A stretch of 64,000 bases of DNA from Teredinibacter sp. KSP-S5-2 (GTDB lineage: Bacteria > Pseudomonadota > Gammaproteobacteria > Pseudomonadales > Cellvibrionaceae), in contig NZ_CP120416.1 of the NCBI RefSeq assembly GCF_032773895.1, positions 494,001 to 558,000 on the forward strand, given 5' to 3'. Of the stretch, positions 55,224-64,000 are shown one piece after another; the first letter of the stretch is position 1; each line of letters starts with the position of its first letter. A program made the translations under genes and the position numbers. The notes beneath the pieces were generated by a model that had not been told where the DNA came from, searched no databases, and was given only the letters and a program-made list of their open reading frames with translations.

Positions 55224-55918
55224 TGTTCTTTCCTTTCGATTTTTACTAAATAGAATAGATGTGTGGCGAAAATTAAGAGATGTTGCCAATGAAAGATAAT
55301 ACAGAAAGGGATGGCGCTACATTATTTCCGAGCGGAAAATGTAAATACGCCCATGTTCGAAAACATAGAAGGATTAAGAAAAAATTTACACCAGTACAGT
55401 TCTGATTATTTTTTATCAGCAACGATTGGCGCAATATCTAATAATTTAGAAAACAAAAAAATCCTTGAATAGAAAATTGACAAAACGAGTCTGTCTTATA
55501 TCACCCGGAAAAATCATTGTCAATTGTTGGTCTTTCTAACCCTTTTTCTTGGCAATGATTCTTGTTAATGTTTGCGGGAGTTTTCTGTCCGGTCGTTTAA
55601 TTTTTTTATTCCGATAGGCTTATAATAAGAGTGCCTAGACTTATAGGAAATCGTCATCTTAGGGTATATAGCCTCGTCAATCACAAAATGATATCACTGA
55701 AGAAAGCAGGCTGTGGCGTTGCTTCAGTTTCACTCTCGCGACTGAAGTTTAGGCTCAAGTAACAAAGCGGTCATCTATCCCCGTCGAAACTAAATCAAAG
55801 GCACTGCATTGGGTTGGTGAAATCGCCATGTCAAGCCGTGAGGATCAGACCTTCTTTAGGAGGAACACTATATAATACCCGGCTATAGTGATTACAGACG
55901 AATGATTTAAGAGACCCC
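55224..55918. other. gene-poor gap before glpX
   Basis: Nearly 700 bases. A possible 38-codon ORF starts at 55289 on the + strand, but has no domain and a weak RBS; it is not called. A hairpin ACTTCAGT-like arm lies near 55725-55750 (CTTCAGTTTCACTCTCGCGACTGAAG). The rest must carry the glpX promoter. Confidence 0.45.
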
Positions 55919-56941
55919 ATGAAACGTGAACTAGCCTTTGATTTCTCCCGTGTAACCGAAGCTGCCGCACTTGCCGGATACCGATGGCTTGGCCGAGGTG
56001 ACAAAAACATCGCCGATAATGCGGCTGTGGAAGCCATGCGCATTATGCTAAACAAGATGAATATTGCTGGCGAAATAGTAATCGGAGAGGGAGAAATTGA
56101 TGAAGCTCCCATGCTCTATATTGGCGAAAAGGTGGGCGTCAAAGCCGACAGTGCTACAGTCTGTAATGTTGATATCGCGGTTGACCCTATTGAAGGGACT
56201 CGCATGACCGCAATGGGGCAATCCAACGCCGTCGCCGTGTTAGCGGCAGGTGAAAAGGGCAGTTTTTTAAGTGCGCCCGACATGTACATGGAGAAACTGG
56301 TTTGCGGCCCTGGTGCGCGAGGCGTGATCAATTTAGAGCACAGCCTTGAGGACAATATTCGCGCGGTTGCCAAGGCATTAAAGAAAGATCTCAATGACAT
56401 CACACTGGTTACCCTTGCCAAACCCCGTCACCAGAATATGATCTCAGAAGTGCATCGCCTGGGCTGCAAAGTTTACGCTATACCAGACGGAGACGTTGCC
56501 GCCTCTATCCTTACCTGTATGCCGGAAAGTGACGTAGATATGCTGTATTGCGTAGGCGGTGCCCCCGAGGGTGTAATAACAGGGGCGGTAATTCGGGCGC
56601 TCGGCGGTGACATGAACGCGCGCCTGCTACTGCGTACCGAAGTCAAAGGTGCGGACGATGAATCCCAAAAACTCGCCGAACAAGAGAGAGAACGCTGTAA
56701 AACAATGGGTGTGGAACCAAATAAAATTCTGCGTTTAAACGACATTGCCAAAAGCGATAATGTGGTATTTTCGGCAACCGGGATCACCAAAGGCGACTTG
56801 TTAGAAGGGGTAACCCGTAAAGGAAATCTCGCTACCAGCGAAACCCTGCTCATACGAGGGCGGTCGCGCACGATTCGAAAAATTCAGTCGACGCATTATC
56901 TTGAACGTAAAGACGATAAAATCAAAGAGATTGTGTTGTAG
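55919..56941 (+). CDS. glpX: class II fructose-1,6-bisphosphatase
   Basis: 340 residues. The GlpX family is clear: IGEGEIDEAPMLYIGEKVG with metal ligands, CNVDIAVDPIEGTRMTAMGQ, CVGGAPEGVITGAVIRALGG and FSATGITKGDLLEGV. It removes the 1-phosphate of fructose bisphosphate in gluconeogenesis. The fit to a bacterium growing on polysaccharide breakdown products is natural but not specific. Confidence 0.95.
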   Translation: MKRELAFDFSRVTEAAALAGYRWLGRGDKNIADNAAVEAMRIMLNKMNIAGEIVIGEGEIDEAPMLYIGEKVGVKADSATVCNVDIAVDPIEGTRMTAMGQSNAVAVLAAGEKGSFLSAPDMYMEKLVCGPGARGVINLEHSLEDNIRAVAKALKKDLNDITLVTLAKPRHQNMISEVHRLGCKVYAIPDGDVAASILTCMPESDVDMLYCVGGAPEGVITGAVIRALGGDMNARLLLRTEVKGADDESQKLAEQERERCKTMGVEPNKILRLNDIAKSDNVVFSATGITKGDLLEGVTRKGNLATSETLLIRGRSRTIRKIQSTHYLERKDDKIKEIVL

Positions 56942-56992
56942 ATATCGGCAGGCGAACTGCTCGCGGTTAAAATTACACAAATATTAAGTAAA

Positions 56993-57017
56993 CAGCCGTC
57001 TTTTACGGCTGCTTTTT
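56993..57017 (+). terminator. intrinsic terminator after glpX
   Basis: CAGCCGT, loop CTTTT, ACGGCTG, c, TTTTT. Seven perfect pairs and a T-tract, 52 bases after the stop. Confidence 0.8.
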
Positions 57018-57152
57018 AACGTTATCATCTGTAATATTTCCTTCAAGAAGATAGACTTGTATTTGATGTTACGTCTGATTGATTTCCTGAAGCTTGAGTA
57101 TTGAACTGAGTTTAAAAAACAAACGAAAGCTGTGTTTGTTAGTGAATCGAAA

Positions 57153-57512
57153 TTACTCGGTTATCCATATTTCAGTGACAATAGGATATTTAACTGTCCC
57201 TCCCCAAAACGGAATAACATCACATTTAGTACTCCACATACCTATTTTTTTTCCAGCCATATATGCTGATAATACAATGGAGGTTTGTGTGGCAATTCCC
57301 GCTGTGGATGAAGGAAGGTGTACTTTGTTCATATTATGACATCCGTCTGGGTTTGATAATTTGCTACCGTCTACCCATAAAGTAACGCCTCCTCCATTAT
57401 GTGCATGTATTTTGTTTATCGTTATGCCGTCACCTAAATTAATTAAATACCCGGATGCGTGTACGTTTGAAACTATAAATAACATTCCAATGACCAGTAT
57501 TTTCCTCAGCAT
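57153..57512 (-). CDS. small exported protein, member 1 of a diverged set
   Basis: 119 residues from the ATG at 57512 (AAAGGAAAA before it). Signal peptide (LRKILVIGMLFIVSNVHASG). The mature part has two Cys (GCHNMN, KCDVIP) and the pattern STAGIATQTSIVLSAYMAGKKI before the second. The same plan, helix ending in A-x-x-GKKI then a Cys strand, recurs in the next genes. It resembles small OB-fold-like exported proteins in outline only. Function unknown. Confidence 0.65.
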   Translation of the reverse strand: MLRKILVIGMLFIVSNVHASGYLINLGDGITINKIHAHNGGGVTLWVDGSKLSNPDGCHNMNKVHLPSSTAGIATQTSIVLSAYMAGKKIGMWSTKCDVIPFWGGTVKYPIVTEIWITE

Positions 57513-57593
57513 ATCTAATTTTCCTTTCGTTTCTAAAAATTCTATACTCAATAAGTTCGCAATTTCGTTTTCGGGCATGAATCTAAGGGTGTG

Positions 57594-57914
57594 CTAATCT
57601 ATCTCTTCCAAGCCAGTGATAATGCATACAGTTTGGGTGTCATCTACAACATACTTTATTTTCTTTCCACGTGCTTTGGCTGACATGGCAAAAGCATACT
57701 GAGCTTTATTGAACTCGGTGCCGTCCATGTCGATCTGCCCTCTCGAATATAAGCAGTGGCTGACAAATTGCGGCGATGTTATATAAGCAACCCCGTTATT
57801 TAATGATAATGTCCACTCAGTCAGAACATCAGGTGACCAATACCTTTTGGCTAAGGTTGGGAAGCTATAAGTTAGTGTAAGACCGATTAATAATATATGT
57901 ATTTTTAATTTCAT
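57594..57914 (-). CDS. small exported protein, member 2 of a diverged set
   Basis: 106 residues from the ATG at 57914 (AAGGAAAAG before it). Signal (IHILLIGLTLTYSFPTLAK). Two Cys (SHCLYSR, TVCIITG). The helix FNKAQYAFAMSAKARGKKIK followed by YVVDDTQTVC matches the plan of member 1. Function unknown. Confidence 0.65.
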   Translation of the reverse strand: MKLKIHILLIGLTLTYSFPTLAKRYWSPDVLTEWTLSLNNGVAYITSPQFVSHCLYSRGQIDMDGTEFNKAQYAFAMSAKARGKKIKYVVDDTQTVCIITGLEEID

Positions 57915-58027
57915 TTCTTTTCCTTGATATGTATGGTCTAAAGTGTCGGGTCGGTATGAAATAAACACTAAAAAATGCATACGATTTAGTTTTTTATGTC
58001 AAGATATATAACTCTGCATTCGCTGTT

Positions 58028-58378
58028 TTATATGCTTATTATCCGTGCCACGCAGAGTCCCATTAGTCTCTTGGAATCGTCTACACCAACCGTAATTTGA
58101 GTGTTGCTTAATTTCGCAGCTAGCACCGTTGAAAAAATGGAAGGAGCTGCATCTTTTGATATCACAAATACAGCTTTATTGTTGCACGACGAAGAAGTTG
58201 GACAGCTTCCTACGCTTGATTGGCTGTCAAGGCAAAACCATATCTGGTTATCCCAACCTATTCCATCCAAATACTGGTGGTTAACTATTTTTATCACATT
58301 ACCGCTAACTTCTCCCGTTTCGGAGATGCAATTAACAGATATTAGAAATAGGATAAATACAGCAATTACTTTTTTCAC
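58028..58378 (-). CDS. small exported protein, member 3 of a diverged set
   Basis: 116 residues. Signal (KKVIAVFILFLISVNCIS). Mature part has Cys at WFCLDS, GSCPTSSSCNN and GLCVARI. The helix APSIFSTVLAAKLSNTQITV followed by GVDDSKRLMGLC keeps the plan, without the GKK. VDD is shared with member 2. Function unknown. Confidence 0.62.
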   Translation of the reverse strand: MKKVIAVFILFLISVNCISETGEVSGNVIKIVNHQYLDGIGWDNQIWFCLDSQSSVGSCPTSSSCNNKAVFVISKDAAPSIFSTVLAAKLSNTQITVGVDDSKRLMGLCVARIISI

Positions 58379-58674
58379 GATTTTATTTCTCCAATGTTTT
58401 AATGTGTATACTTGCCTGCAAGCGAAGGACGTAATTTTCTGCGAGTCCTTGCCTATGTTGAAGGTACTTCTGCCTTAGTGAAATGTTTTGTTATAAATAT
58501 TGCTTAATATTTATAACGCCAATTTTATATGAGTTTCTTAGTTCTGATGCTATAAATTTAGTGCCAGCTACACGTACGGTTTTGCTGTTAGTTTGTCTTG
58601 TGCCGGTGTGGCGAAAATTTTATAAAACAGACAATGAAAACTCTGTCCTATTGGCGAGCCTTTTTATGCAGCTG

Positions 58675-58983
58675 CTATTTACTAAAGCTAAACACTGTGA
58701 TTGGCCGAGTGTTGTCATTTCCACACCATCTTTCTGGAGTGCCAGGAAACACGTTTAGCGTAGTTTTCCCTGAAGCCATCATAAATAAAGCCATTGAAAT
58801 AAAGTGATTAAGCTTCTGCTCACCAACTTGCGATTTTTTTACAACCCATCGCTCTCCATTACTCATAACCATGGAAAAGTCGTCCCCACAATAGAATACG
58901 CTTTCTATTGAAAGACCTGATCCGGAGGCTTTGGCTTGAATGGATAGGGTAACAAGGATAATTATGAACAATATCTTTTTCAT
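58675..58983 (-). CDS. small exported protein, member 4 of a diverged set
   Basis: 102 residues. Signal (KKILFIIILVTLSIQAKASG). Cys at FYCGDD and RWCGND. The helix LNHFISMALFMMASGKTTLN followed by a strand with PERWC keeps the plan. The gap of about 300 bases to member 3 shows no gene. Function unknown. Confidence 0.62.
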   Translation of the reverse strand: MKKILFIIILVTLSIQAKASGSGLSIESVFYCGDDFSMVMSNGERWVVKKSQVGEQKLNHFISMALFMMASGKTTLNVFPGTPERWCGNDNTRPITVFSFSK

Positions 58984-59339
58984 CGCGAAAAACTCTTATT
59001 TAAACTTTGTATAACATCTGAATAATGTGGCAGATTGCCCGATAACAGGTTGTATGAGGCAGAGGAAGACAAAGAAAGAAGAAAAAAGGTTTTAGTTTCA
59101 TAGGTTTAGCTTCCACTGCTTATATGTTTGCTATTATCTGCACCGTCCGGCTTGCTGTTGCATTATCGCAATTTTACTCCTTTTTTCCAATAATAATATT
59201 GATATCCATTAAGTCGATCAATCATTGCTGGTAGTTATTGGTGTGTTTCTTTTAATCTGTCTTGATTCAGAAGTGAGCGTGTTAATGGGAAAGTAGCCGC
59301 CGGTTCTTGGGCTGCCTGATTTCATCCGTATATCTAAGA

Positions 59340-59372
59340 GATAACAGGGGCAATAGATCTGCCCCTGTTATC
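59340..59372. terminator. perfect 13-bp hairpin after the GH9 gene
   Basis: GATAACAGGGGCA, seven-base loop, TGCCCCTGTTATC, 13 bases past the GH9 stop. No clear T-tract on the minus strand, so it may protect or end the mRNA. The rest of 58984-59339 shows no gene. Confidence 0.6.
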
Positions 59373-59385
59373 CCTAATTCGCCTA

Positions 59386-61092
59386 CTATTTCTGCTTGGT
59401 TGCTAACGCGCTGTAATGGTGATGAAGCGCAGTGATCAACGCGAGGTTAGGCGAGGTATATAAAATGTCATTCTCATTTGAGGAATAGCTTAACTGAGAA
59501 TCCACATAGGCTTTGGCTGGTAAGGTGCTGGCGTAGGCAGCCGCTTCACCGTGGGCATCTGTTACTGCGTCCTCTAAGTCAGCGTTTGGCCCACCTGGAA
59601 TGTATCCTGGTAACGAGCCGGGAATACCATCTGCAATCGAGACACTATGATGCAAGTTGACCACCTGCTTTGAGCCGAAGCCAGTAACGAAGTTGTAACC
59701 CGTTGCATTTTTACCCAGTATGTAGTCAGCTACCGCCGCTGCGGCATCAAGGTATTGTTGATCGCCAGTGATTTGGTATGTGTAAATAAAGCTCAACCCC
59801 GCTGAGCCCATATCGCCATTTGAGCCCCAGGTGAATTCTATTTCCGGGACTTGGTATGCCGAAGCATTCATATCCTGAAGCGTTTTATCTGACCATTCCT
59901 TTATCGATTTTTCTACGACATTTTTCAGCTTCTTAGGCAGTGCTTCCCGGTGCACAATTAGGCTCATGATGCCTAAGCCCTTTTCATTTGGCCACGTTGG
60001 TTTTTCGTAACTTTTTAGGGCCTCAATATTTTTTGCGAGATACTTTTTATATTTCGACTTTTCTGTCGAAATAAGAAGTTCGGAGGCCGCCCATAGGAAT
60101 TCATCACTCATGTCGCTGTTGCTGTATGCACCGGAAAGTACTCCTTCAGGGTTTGTGAAGATCACATTTGGGTTCTTTCGCGCCCATTTCCAAGCTCGCT
60201 CTGATCGCTCTAAACAATCCTTAGCCCACTTGGCATCGATTGGGGTAAAGAGCCTATAGGCCATTGCCATGGCCGCTGAAAAATTGAGAGCAGACGCTGT
60301 AGATTTGCCATACACGTTACGTTGTAACGGGTCAGTATGAGGAAACATCATGTCTGGATAAATGTCGGAGGTCATTTTCACAAACACACCACCGTCTGTG
60401 TCCTGCATTTTCTTCATCCACTCAAGCTCATAGCGAACTTCGTCAAGCAAGTCGCTTATACCATTACCAGATTCTGGGATATTGAGGCTGCTGTCCGGGT
60501 ACGCATTCGGAACCAGCTCCATTAAGCTCATCATATTGGCGATGGTAAAGCTAGCGCTCACAATATATTTGCCAAAGTCCCCTGCGTCATACCAGCCTCC
60601 AGGGGCATTTAACCGACCCTTTTTACCCGTTGATGGGTGAAACACCGCGTCTGTATCTGGGTGGCCGGCCTTACGTTTATATATTCCTGCATATTTTTCA
60701 TCTAGAGACATAGAGGCGCGCTGGAGATAATAGGATTTCATCATTGCGATGGACACCTCATTCCAAACATCCTGCTGAATGAAAAAAGGCCAGGACACGT
60801 TGTCGCCAACTTTTAAGCGATAACGCCCACTTTTTGAAAACTCAGAGAAATCGGCTTTTCTTGCTGTTTCTTCAGACTTTGCCCAGTAGATGGGCTTCCC
60901 CAGTTTGCCTTCGAAAACCGTCTTACCGCTTTCGTCGAGTAGAGAAAAAGCATCCGTTTTTGTATCGCCAATTGCGATCGCAATTTTTGGCGCGTCGGGG
61001 TAATAGCCGATCTGATTGATACGAATCGATTCTTCATTGGCATGTGCAAGCAATGGAATGATAGAAAAGAGGAAAATGAAAAAGCGTAACAT
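59386..61092 (-). CDS. exported GH9 glucanase with N-terminal Ig-like domain
   Basis: 568 residues. Signal peptide (FFIFLFSIIPLLAHA), then a CelD-type Ig-like domain (about 21-105; IRINQIGYYPDAPKIAI). The GH9 catalytic domain follows: NAPGGWYDAGDFGKYIVSAS with Asp 169 and 172 (base), DLLDEVRYELEWMKKMQ, GFGSKQVVNLHHS and SSNENDILYTSPN with the acid Glu near 540. It should cut beta-1,4-glucans. There is no CBM or serine linker, unlike other exported enzymes here, so it may act in the periplasm on oligosaccharides (cellodextrinase-like). Confidence 0.92.
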   Translation of the reverse strand: MLRFFIFLFSIIPLLAHANEESIRINQIGYYPDAPKIAIAIGDTKTDAFSLLDESGKTVFEGKLGKPIYWAKSEETARKADFSEFSKSGRYRLKVGDNVSWPFFIQQDVWNEVSIAMMKSYYLQRASMSLDEKYAGIYKRKAGHPDTDAVFHPSTGKKGRLNAPGGWYDAGDFGKYIVSASFTIANMMSLMELVPNAYPDSSLNIPESGNGISDLLDEVRYELEWMKKMQDTDGGVFVKMTSDIYPDMMFPHTDPLQRNVYGKSTASALNFSAAMAMAYRLFTPIDAKWAKDCLERSERAWKWARKNPNVIFTNPEGVLSGAYSNSDMSDEFLWAASELLISTEKSKYKKYLAKNIEALKSYEKPTWPNEKGLGIMSLIVHREALPKKLKNVVEKSIKEWSDKTLQDMNASAYQVPEIEFTWGSNGDMGSAGLSFIYTYQITGDQQYLDAAAAVADYILGKNATGYNFVTGFGSKQVVNLHHSVSIADGIPGSLPGYIPGGPNADLEDAVTDAHGEAAAYASTLPAKAYVDSQLSYSSNENDILYTSPNLALITALHHHYSALATKQK

Positions 61093-61385
61093 AAGGATAC
61101 CCCCTAATTGTGCGTTATTGTGTTCTAGCTTTACATAACTTAGACCACAAATCTATATTGACCAAGGGATGGTGAAATTTTTATGAAGAGAACGAGAAAG
61201 CTCTCTGTTTTGGTCCACTATTTAATAAGGGTGTTTTTTATTAGAAAAACGGCTATATCTCGCTATGTTTCACTTGTAATTAATAGCTATGTTATTGCCT
61301 GTTTTGTATATCTTGGCTGGTGTACGACTACACATAAATAATGTGTAGTCTATATGTTAAATAAGGAGGTTTACTGCTCCCGATT

Positions 61386-62351
61386 TTATTCGCAATGCAT
61401 AATATCCTGCTGAAGATGCAGCCAGTTTTTCTTCTGTGTAAATTCAGTTCGTATTTCTTCTATTCGAACGGCTGAGTCTTTGGTTCTTGGCGTCGTCGGA
61501 TCAAGTAAGTCCAGCGCACTTAAATGTGGGCGATTTATTTCTTCTTTCAGTTTTTTCGCGTTAAGTTGTTCTTGTTTAACCTCTTTTCCGTACATACCCA
61601 AACAATATCGGCATGACGATTGGGGTTTATCATTATCCAGATACTGGCGTAGTGACTGAAACAGGTTAGGGCTGTTGTGTATATCCAGGCCATCCATTTC
61701 CAGGCTGTCTGGCTTGCCTATCATTTTCAATCGTTTTCGAATGCTGTGCACGCGAGAACAGCGATAGTACTTTCCATCCAATACGGTGTGACAGTTCACC
61801 GCCGAGTAACACCCCCGGTGTATTGTTTCCACTAATGTTTCATCGGTTTCCTTAATTGGCGTAAAGACTTCATTGAATGTCTCGATTGGCATTTCGACAA
61901 ATAAGCAGCCGTAGCGTTCGGCAATAGCAGACAGCGCTTGAGCATCATAGCGACGACGAACACCAGGGTAGACACTAATTCGAACTTCAGCTAAATACTG
62001 CCAGGCATCAATAGGCATTTTATGCAGCAAGGTGCCGTTTGTGAGCAAAACAATACCTTCAGCAATATTCACTTTTTTTGCAATACGAAGAAAATCCAAC
62101 AACTGCGGATGCAATAGAGGTTCGCCACCACAGAGTTTAAGTTCATCCACATACAGTACTTTGGCTAAGGCCGTTAAATCACGTTCAAATTCTGCTGGGG
62201 ATGCAAAGTGCTCATCAGACCAGGGTGCCGCGTGATCGCATCCTGCACAACGAAGATTGCAATGCTCCGTTAGTTCATAGCTCAATCCGCCTCGCTGTAT
62301 TCGACCTGACGTGTCACTTGATGGTGTTGTTAAATGGTTGCTATTTGTCAT
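61386..62351 (-). CDS. radical-SAM protein, orphan
   Basis: 321 residues from the ATG at 62351 (TAGGAG RBS). LTEHCNLRCAGCDHAAPW gives the CxxxCxxC iron-sulfur site; LCGGEPLLHP the SAM-binding GGE; LLTNGTLL follows. Later Cys residues (GCYSAVNCHTVLDGKYYRCS, CRYCLG) suggest a second cluster as in SPASM/Twitch enzymes. The reaction is unknown. No precursor peptide, transporter or partner enzyme is seen on either side. Related to the YfkAB/MoaA-like group at best. Confidence 0.85.
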   Translation of the reverse strand: MTNSNHLTTPSSDTSGRIQRGGLSYELTEHCNLRCAGCDHAAPWSDEHFASPAEFERDLTALAKVLYVDELKLCGGEPLLHPQLLDFLRIAKKVNIAEGIVLLTNGTLLHKMPIDAWQYLAEVRISVYPGVRRRYDAQALSAIAERYGCLFVEMPIETFNEVFTPIKETDETLVETIHRGCYSAVNCHTVLDGKYYRCSRVHSIRKRLKMIGKPDSLEMDGLDIHNSPNLFQSLRQYLDNDKPQSSCRYCLGMYGKEVKQEQLNAKKLKEEINRPHLSALDLLDPTTPRTKDSAVRIEEIRTEFTQKKNWLHLQQDIMHCE

Positions 62352-62970
62352 GTTATAACGCACTCCTAAAGTATTTTTAAAATTAATATCGAAGCTGTAA
62401 TTAAAATCAAAGAGCAAAAATTAAGATAAATTACTAGGTGAAAATTACTGTCGTGCTTGATCCTCTTCTTGATTAGGCCCTTATTTAAAGCGCCTTCTTG
62501 CTTCTCTTTGTTTTTTGTTGCGACGTCTTCATCAAAGCAAAAAACCGAAGGTTAGGGTGAAGTAAGTCCGCGCTTAAGTTGGTCGTTAGTGACATGCTTG
62601 TTGCCCATTATTGTTTTTTAAAATTTATTGTTGGTTTTTCTGTTGGAATTGGGCTTGTGTTCAGTAAACGTTATTAACGCCTTAGGTGCGGTTTTACCGA
62701 CAAACTATAATTGCCTTTAGGTAGGTCGTTAAATAGAAAAAGAATGAGAATAATTAGTAATACGGAACATGAAGTACAAAAGGCGAAAAGCTAAATTAAA
62801 AGCATAAGGGGAGGTGGTTTTTAATTGTTATTTAATTTTCGGCGTGTTCAAAGGAAATTCGATCAGTTTTGATATGGCAGCGCAGTTTTGTTACCAATAT
62901 GTAAGGTTTGTTTGGCGTTGCTGTTTGGCAGAGATGCCTTGCGTTCGTTGTGCAATATGAAATTAGTCTG

Positions 62971-63087
62971 TTAAGGATGCTTTTTAGCCAATTCTCTTTC
63001 TAGTGTCTGAAGTACAAAATTGTCATTGCCAACGTAGGTAACACCTTTAATGTCTTGGGTTTTGGTTTGTTTGTATATGCGTAATAG
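62971..63087 (-). pseudogene. fragment of a protein-coding gene without start
   Basis: The minus frame runs 38 codons between stops: RIYKQTKTQDIKGVTYVGND, then NFVLQTLERELAKKHP. The composition is protein-like, but there is no start codon and no RBS, so it looks like a 3' remnant. The remaining gap 62352-63151 shows no other gene. Confidence 0.35.
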
Positions 63088-63151
63088 TTAATTGGTTAGG
63101 TAGCCAACTTGCGTCTTTATTGCTTTTTAAGGGCTGATTTTTAATAAGAAA

Positions 63152-63355
63152 TTACTCTCCTCGAAAAACCAAGTAAAAACAGTATAATCCTATAACAAAA
63201 AATCCGGCTGATAAGTATAATGATTGCTCATCCGTAACTAAAAAATACTGGCCTTTTGCTTTGATACTCTTGGTGCTGTAGATCCGATAAGAAACAAACC
63301 AGCTAATCATGCCAAAAAATATAGATCCGGAATATTTTTCAAGCCAATCTATCAT
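63152..63355 (-). CDS. small membrane protein, unknown
   Basis: 67 residues with two hydrophobic segments (SIFFGMISWFVSYRIY, LYLSAGFFVIGLYCFYLVF). GAGG precedes the start at some distance. No family known. Confidence 0.5.
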   Translation of the reverse strand: MIDWLEKYSGSIFFGMISWFVSYRIYSTKSIKAKGQYFLVTDEQSLYLSAGFFVIGLYCFYLVFRGE

Positions 63356-63587
63356 ATTCTATATATTGCCTCTCTATGTTTTTTTACGAACACCAGGACG
63401 TAACAAATTGCGATACTTCTATTTTTATTGGGGTGAGTTTTCTGGTTGTGTCAAAAACAGACTATACGTCCGTTCGAACCGTCGAAGCATTATTTCTCAA
63501 GATTGGATATCCGACATATGTTTCCGTCAATGTCTTCTGCGACAAGTGTTACGTTCTATTATCATAGTCGTTGTTGAGTAAATCAAC

Positions 63588-63881
63588 TCACTGCCATTTG
63601 TTTAAATACTTTTTGAGCTTAACGCACAACAAATAGTAGAGCGAGAAACATACTGTCCCCGCCATAACCATACGAACCGGATGCGTTTCATAGCTATTGA
63701 AATCTAAAAAATAGTCCCAGCTAAGATGGTAACCTCGATAAACGCCAAAAATACCAATCACACAAAAACTGACTCCCATCATTATTAAAAATGGGCCGAA
63801 TAGTGTTGGGCCAAAGCCTCCCCATGTGTCTGGAACGACCCATTTTCCATAGTCGTTATTCTGCTTTTTTTGATCGTTCAT
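63588..63881 (-). CDS. small membrane protein, unknown
   Basis: 97 residues. A polar start (MNDQKKQNNDYGKWV) precedes two or three membrane helices (LFGPFLIMMGVSFCVIGIFG, RMVMAGTVCFSLYYLLCV). No family known. Two small membrane genes in a row on one strand, with no shared motif. Confidence 0.55.
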   Translation of the reverse strand: MNDQKKQNNDYGKWVVPDTWGGFGPTLFGPFLIMMGVSFCVIGIFGVYRGYHLSWDYFLDFNSYETHPVRMVMAGTVCFSLYYLLCVKLKKYLNKWQ

Positions 63882-64000
63882 GAATTATCACTTAACGATC
63901 CGGTAAAAAAAATTCTCGATAGAAAACACTTATCCACAGGCTGATTTCTCTCTTGTTGTTGATCCATATTTAACCATGTCCCTTTAACATAATCATCCAT

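Noticed and set aside
55289-55405. 38-codon plus-strand ORF with a weak RBS
   Set aside because: No domain and no further support; too short to call.
62352-63151. RiPP precursor peptide for the radical-SAM protein
   Set aside because: No short ORF with RBS and leader-like sequence was found on either strand; only a start-less remnant is present.
63309-63581. Plus-strand frames at the right end
   Set aside because: They overlap the minus-strand small membrane gene or have Cys/Arg-rich shadow composition without an RBS.

Overview
The window looks like the chromosome of a polysaccharide-degrading gammaproteobacterium, probably of the Cellvibrio / Saccharophagus / Teredinibacter group (Cellvibrionaceae). 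The basis is a set of exported carbohydrate-active proteins with very long polyserine linkers and CBM5/12-type modules, a CE2-type esterase, GH9 and GH19 enzymes, a PEP-CTERM protein, and ordinary gammaproteobacterial housekeeping genes (glmS, mgsA, a class II fructose-bisphosphatase, tRNA-Arg). This placement is inference from gene content; no database search was possible.

Layout. 0-3.1 kb: an operon-like run of a 5'-truncated RimK-like ATP-grasp ligase, a GNAT/C39-peptidase fusion and an RMD1/DUF155 protein. 3.3-5.2 kb: an exported protein made of six exact 300-bp repeats. 5.5-7.4 kb: a SemiSWEET-like transporter and a HAD phosphatase, divergent from a DeoR-type regulator, with repeated TTTTGCATG motifs between them. 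7.4-10.8 kb: a YecH-like protein, a membrane Ser/Thr kinase, and a flavodoxin with a Fur-like box plus an unknown partner. 11-15.4 kb: a cytochrome b/ethylbenzene-dehydrogenase-like haem protein, a DUF1566 protein and an exported CBM-bearing metallophosphatase. 15.6-19.4 kb: an MTA-nucleosidase-like protein, a PEP-CTERM protein, and a run of ABM, unknown, GNAT and MOSC genes.

19.4-31.1 kb is the most striking part. A membrane protein fuses a GH18 chitinase fold with a destroyed active site to a degenerate kinase-like region and a LytTR DNA-binding domain. It is followed by a small exported Cys-rich protein, a CE2-type esterase with CBMs, a protein with two XRE helix-turn-helix domains, an exported Gfo/Idh/MocA protein and a large CBM-GH19 protein. 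I infer a cell-surface chitin (or related glycan) sensor next to candidate targets.

31-38.4 kb: an orphan histidine kinase, glmS, a cytochrome c, a Xre/RES toxin-antitoxin pair, a beta-barrel protein, mgsA and tRNA-Arg(ACG). 38.4-42.2 kb: a beta-helix lipoprotein and a metallophosphatase lipoprotein. 42.3-47.7 kb: an AT-rich island of small exported or membrane proteins with a decayed gene region, an acyltransferase, an L,D-transpeptidase and a papain-like protease. 48-51 kb: a beta-helix/polysaccharide deacetylase fusion whose polyserine linker is encoded by two hexanucleotide tandem repeats. 51.8-55.2 kb: hypothetical proteins and three GNATs. 55.9-57 kb: glpX. 57.1-59 kb: four small exported proteins that look like diverged paralogues. 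59.4-61.1 kb: a GH9 glucanase. 61.4-62.4 kb: an orphan radical-SAM protein. The end holds two small membrane proteins. No rRNA, insertion sequence or CRISPR array was seen.
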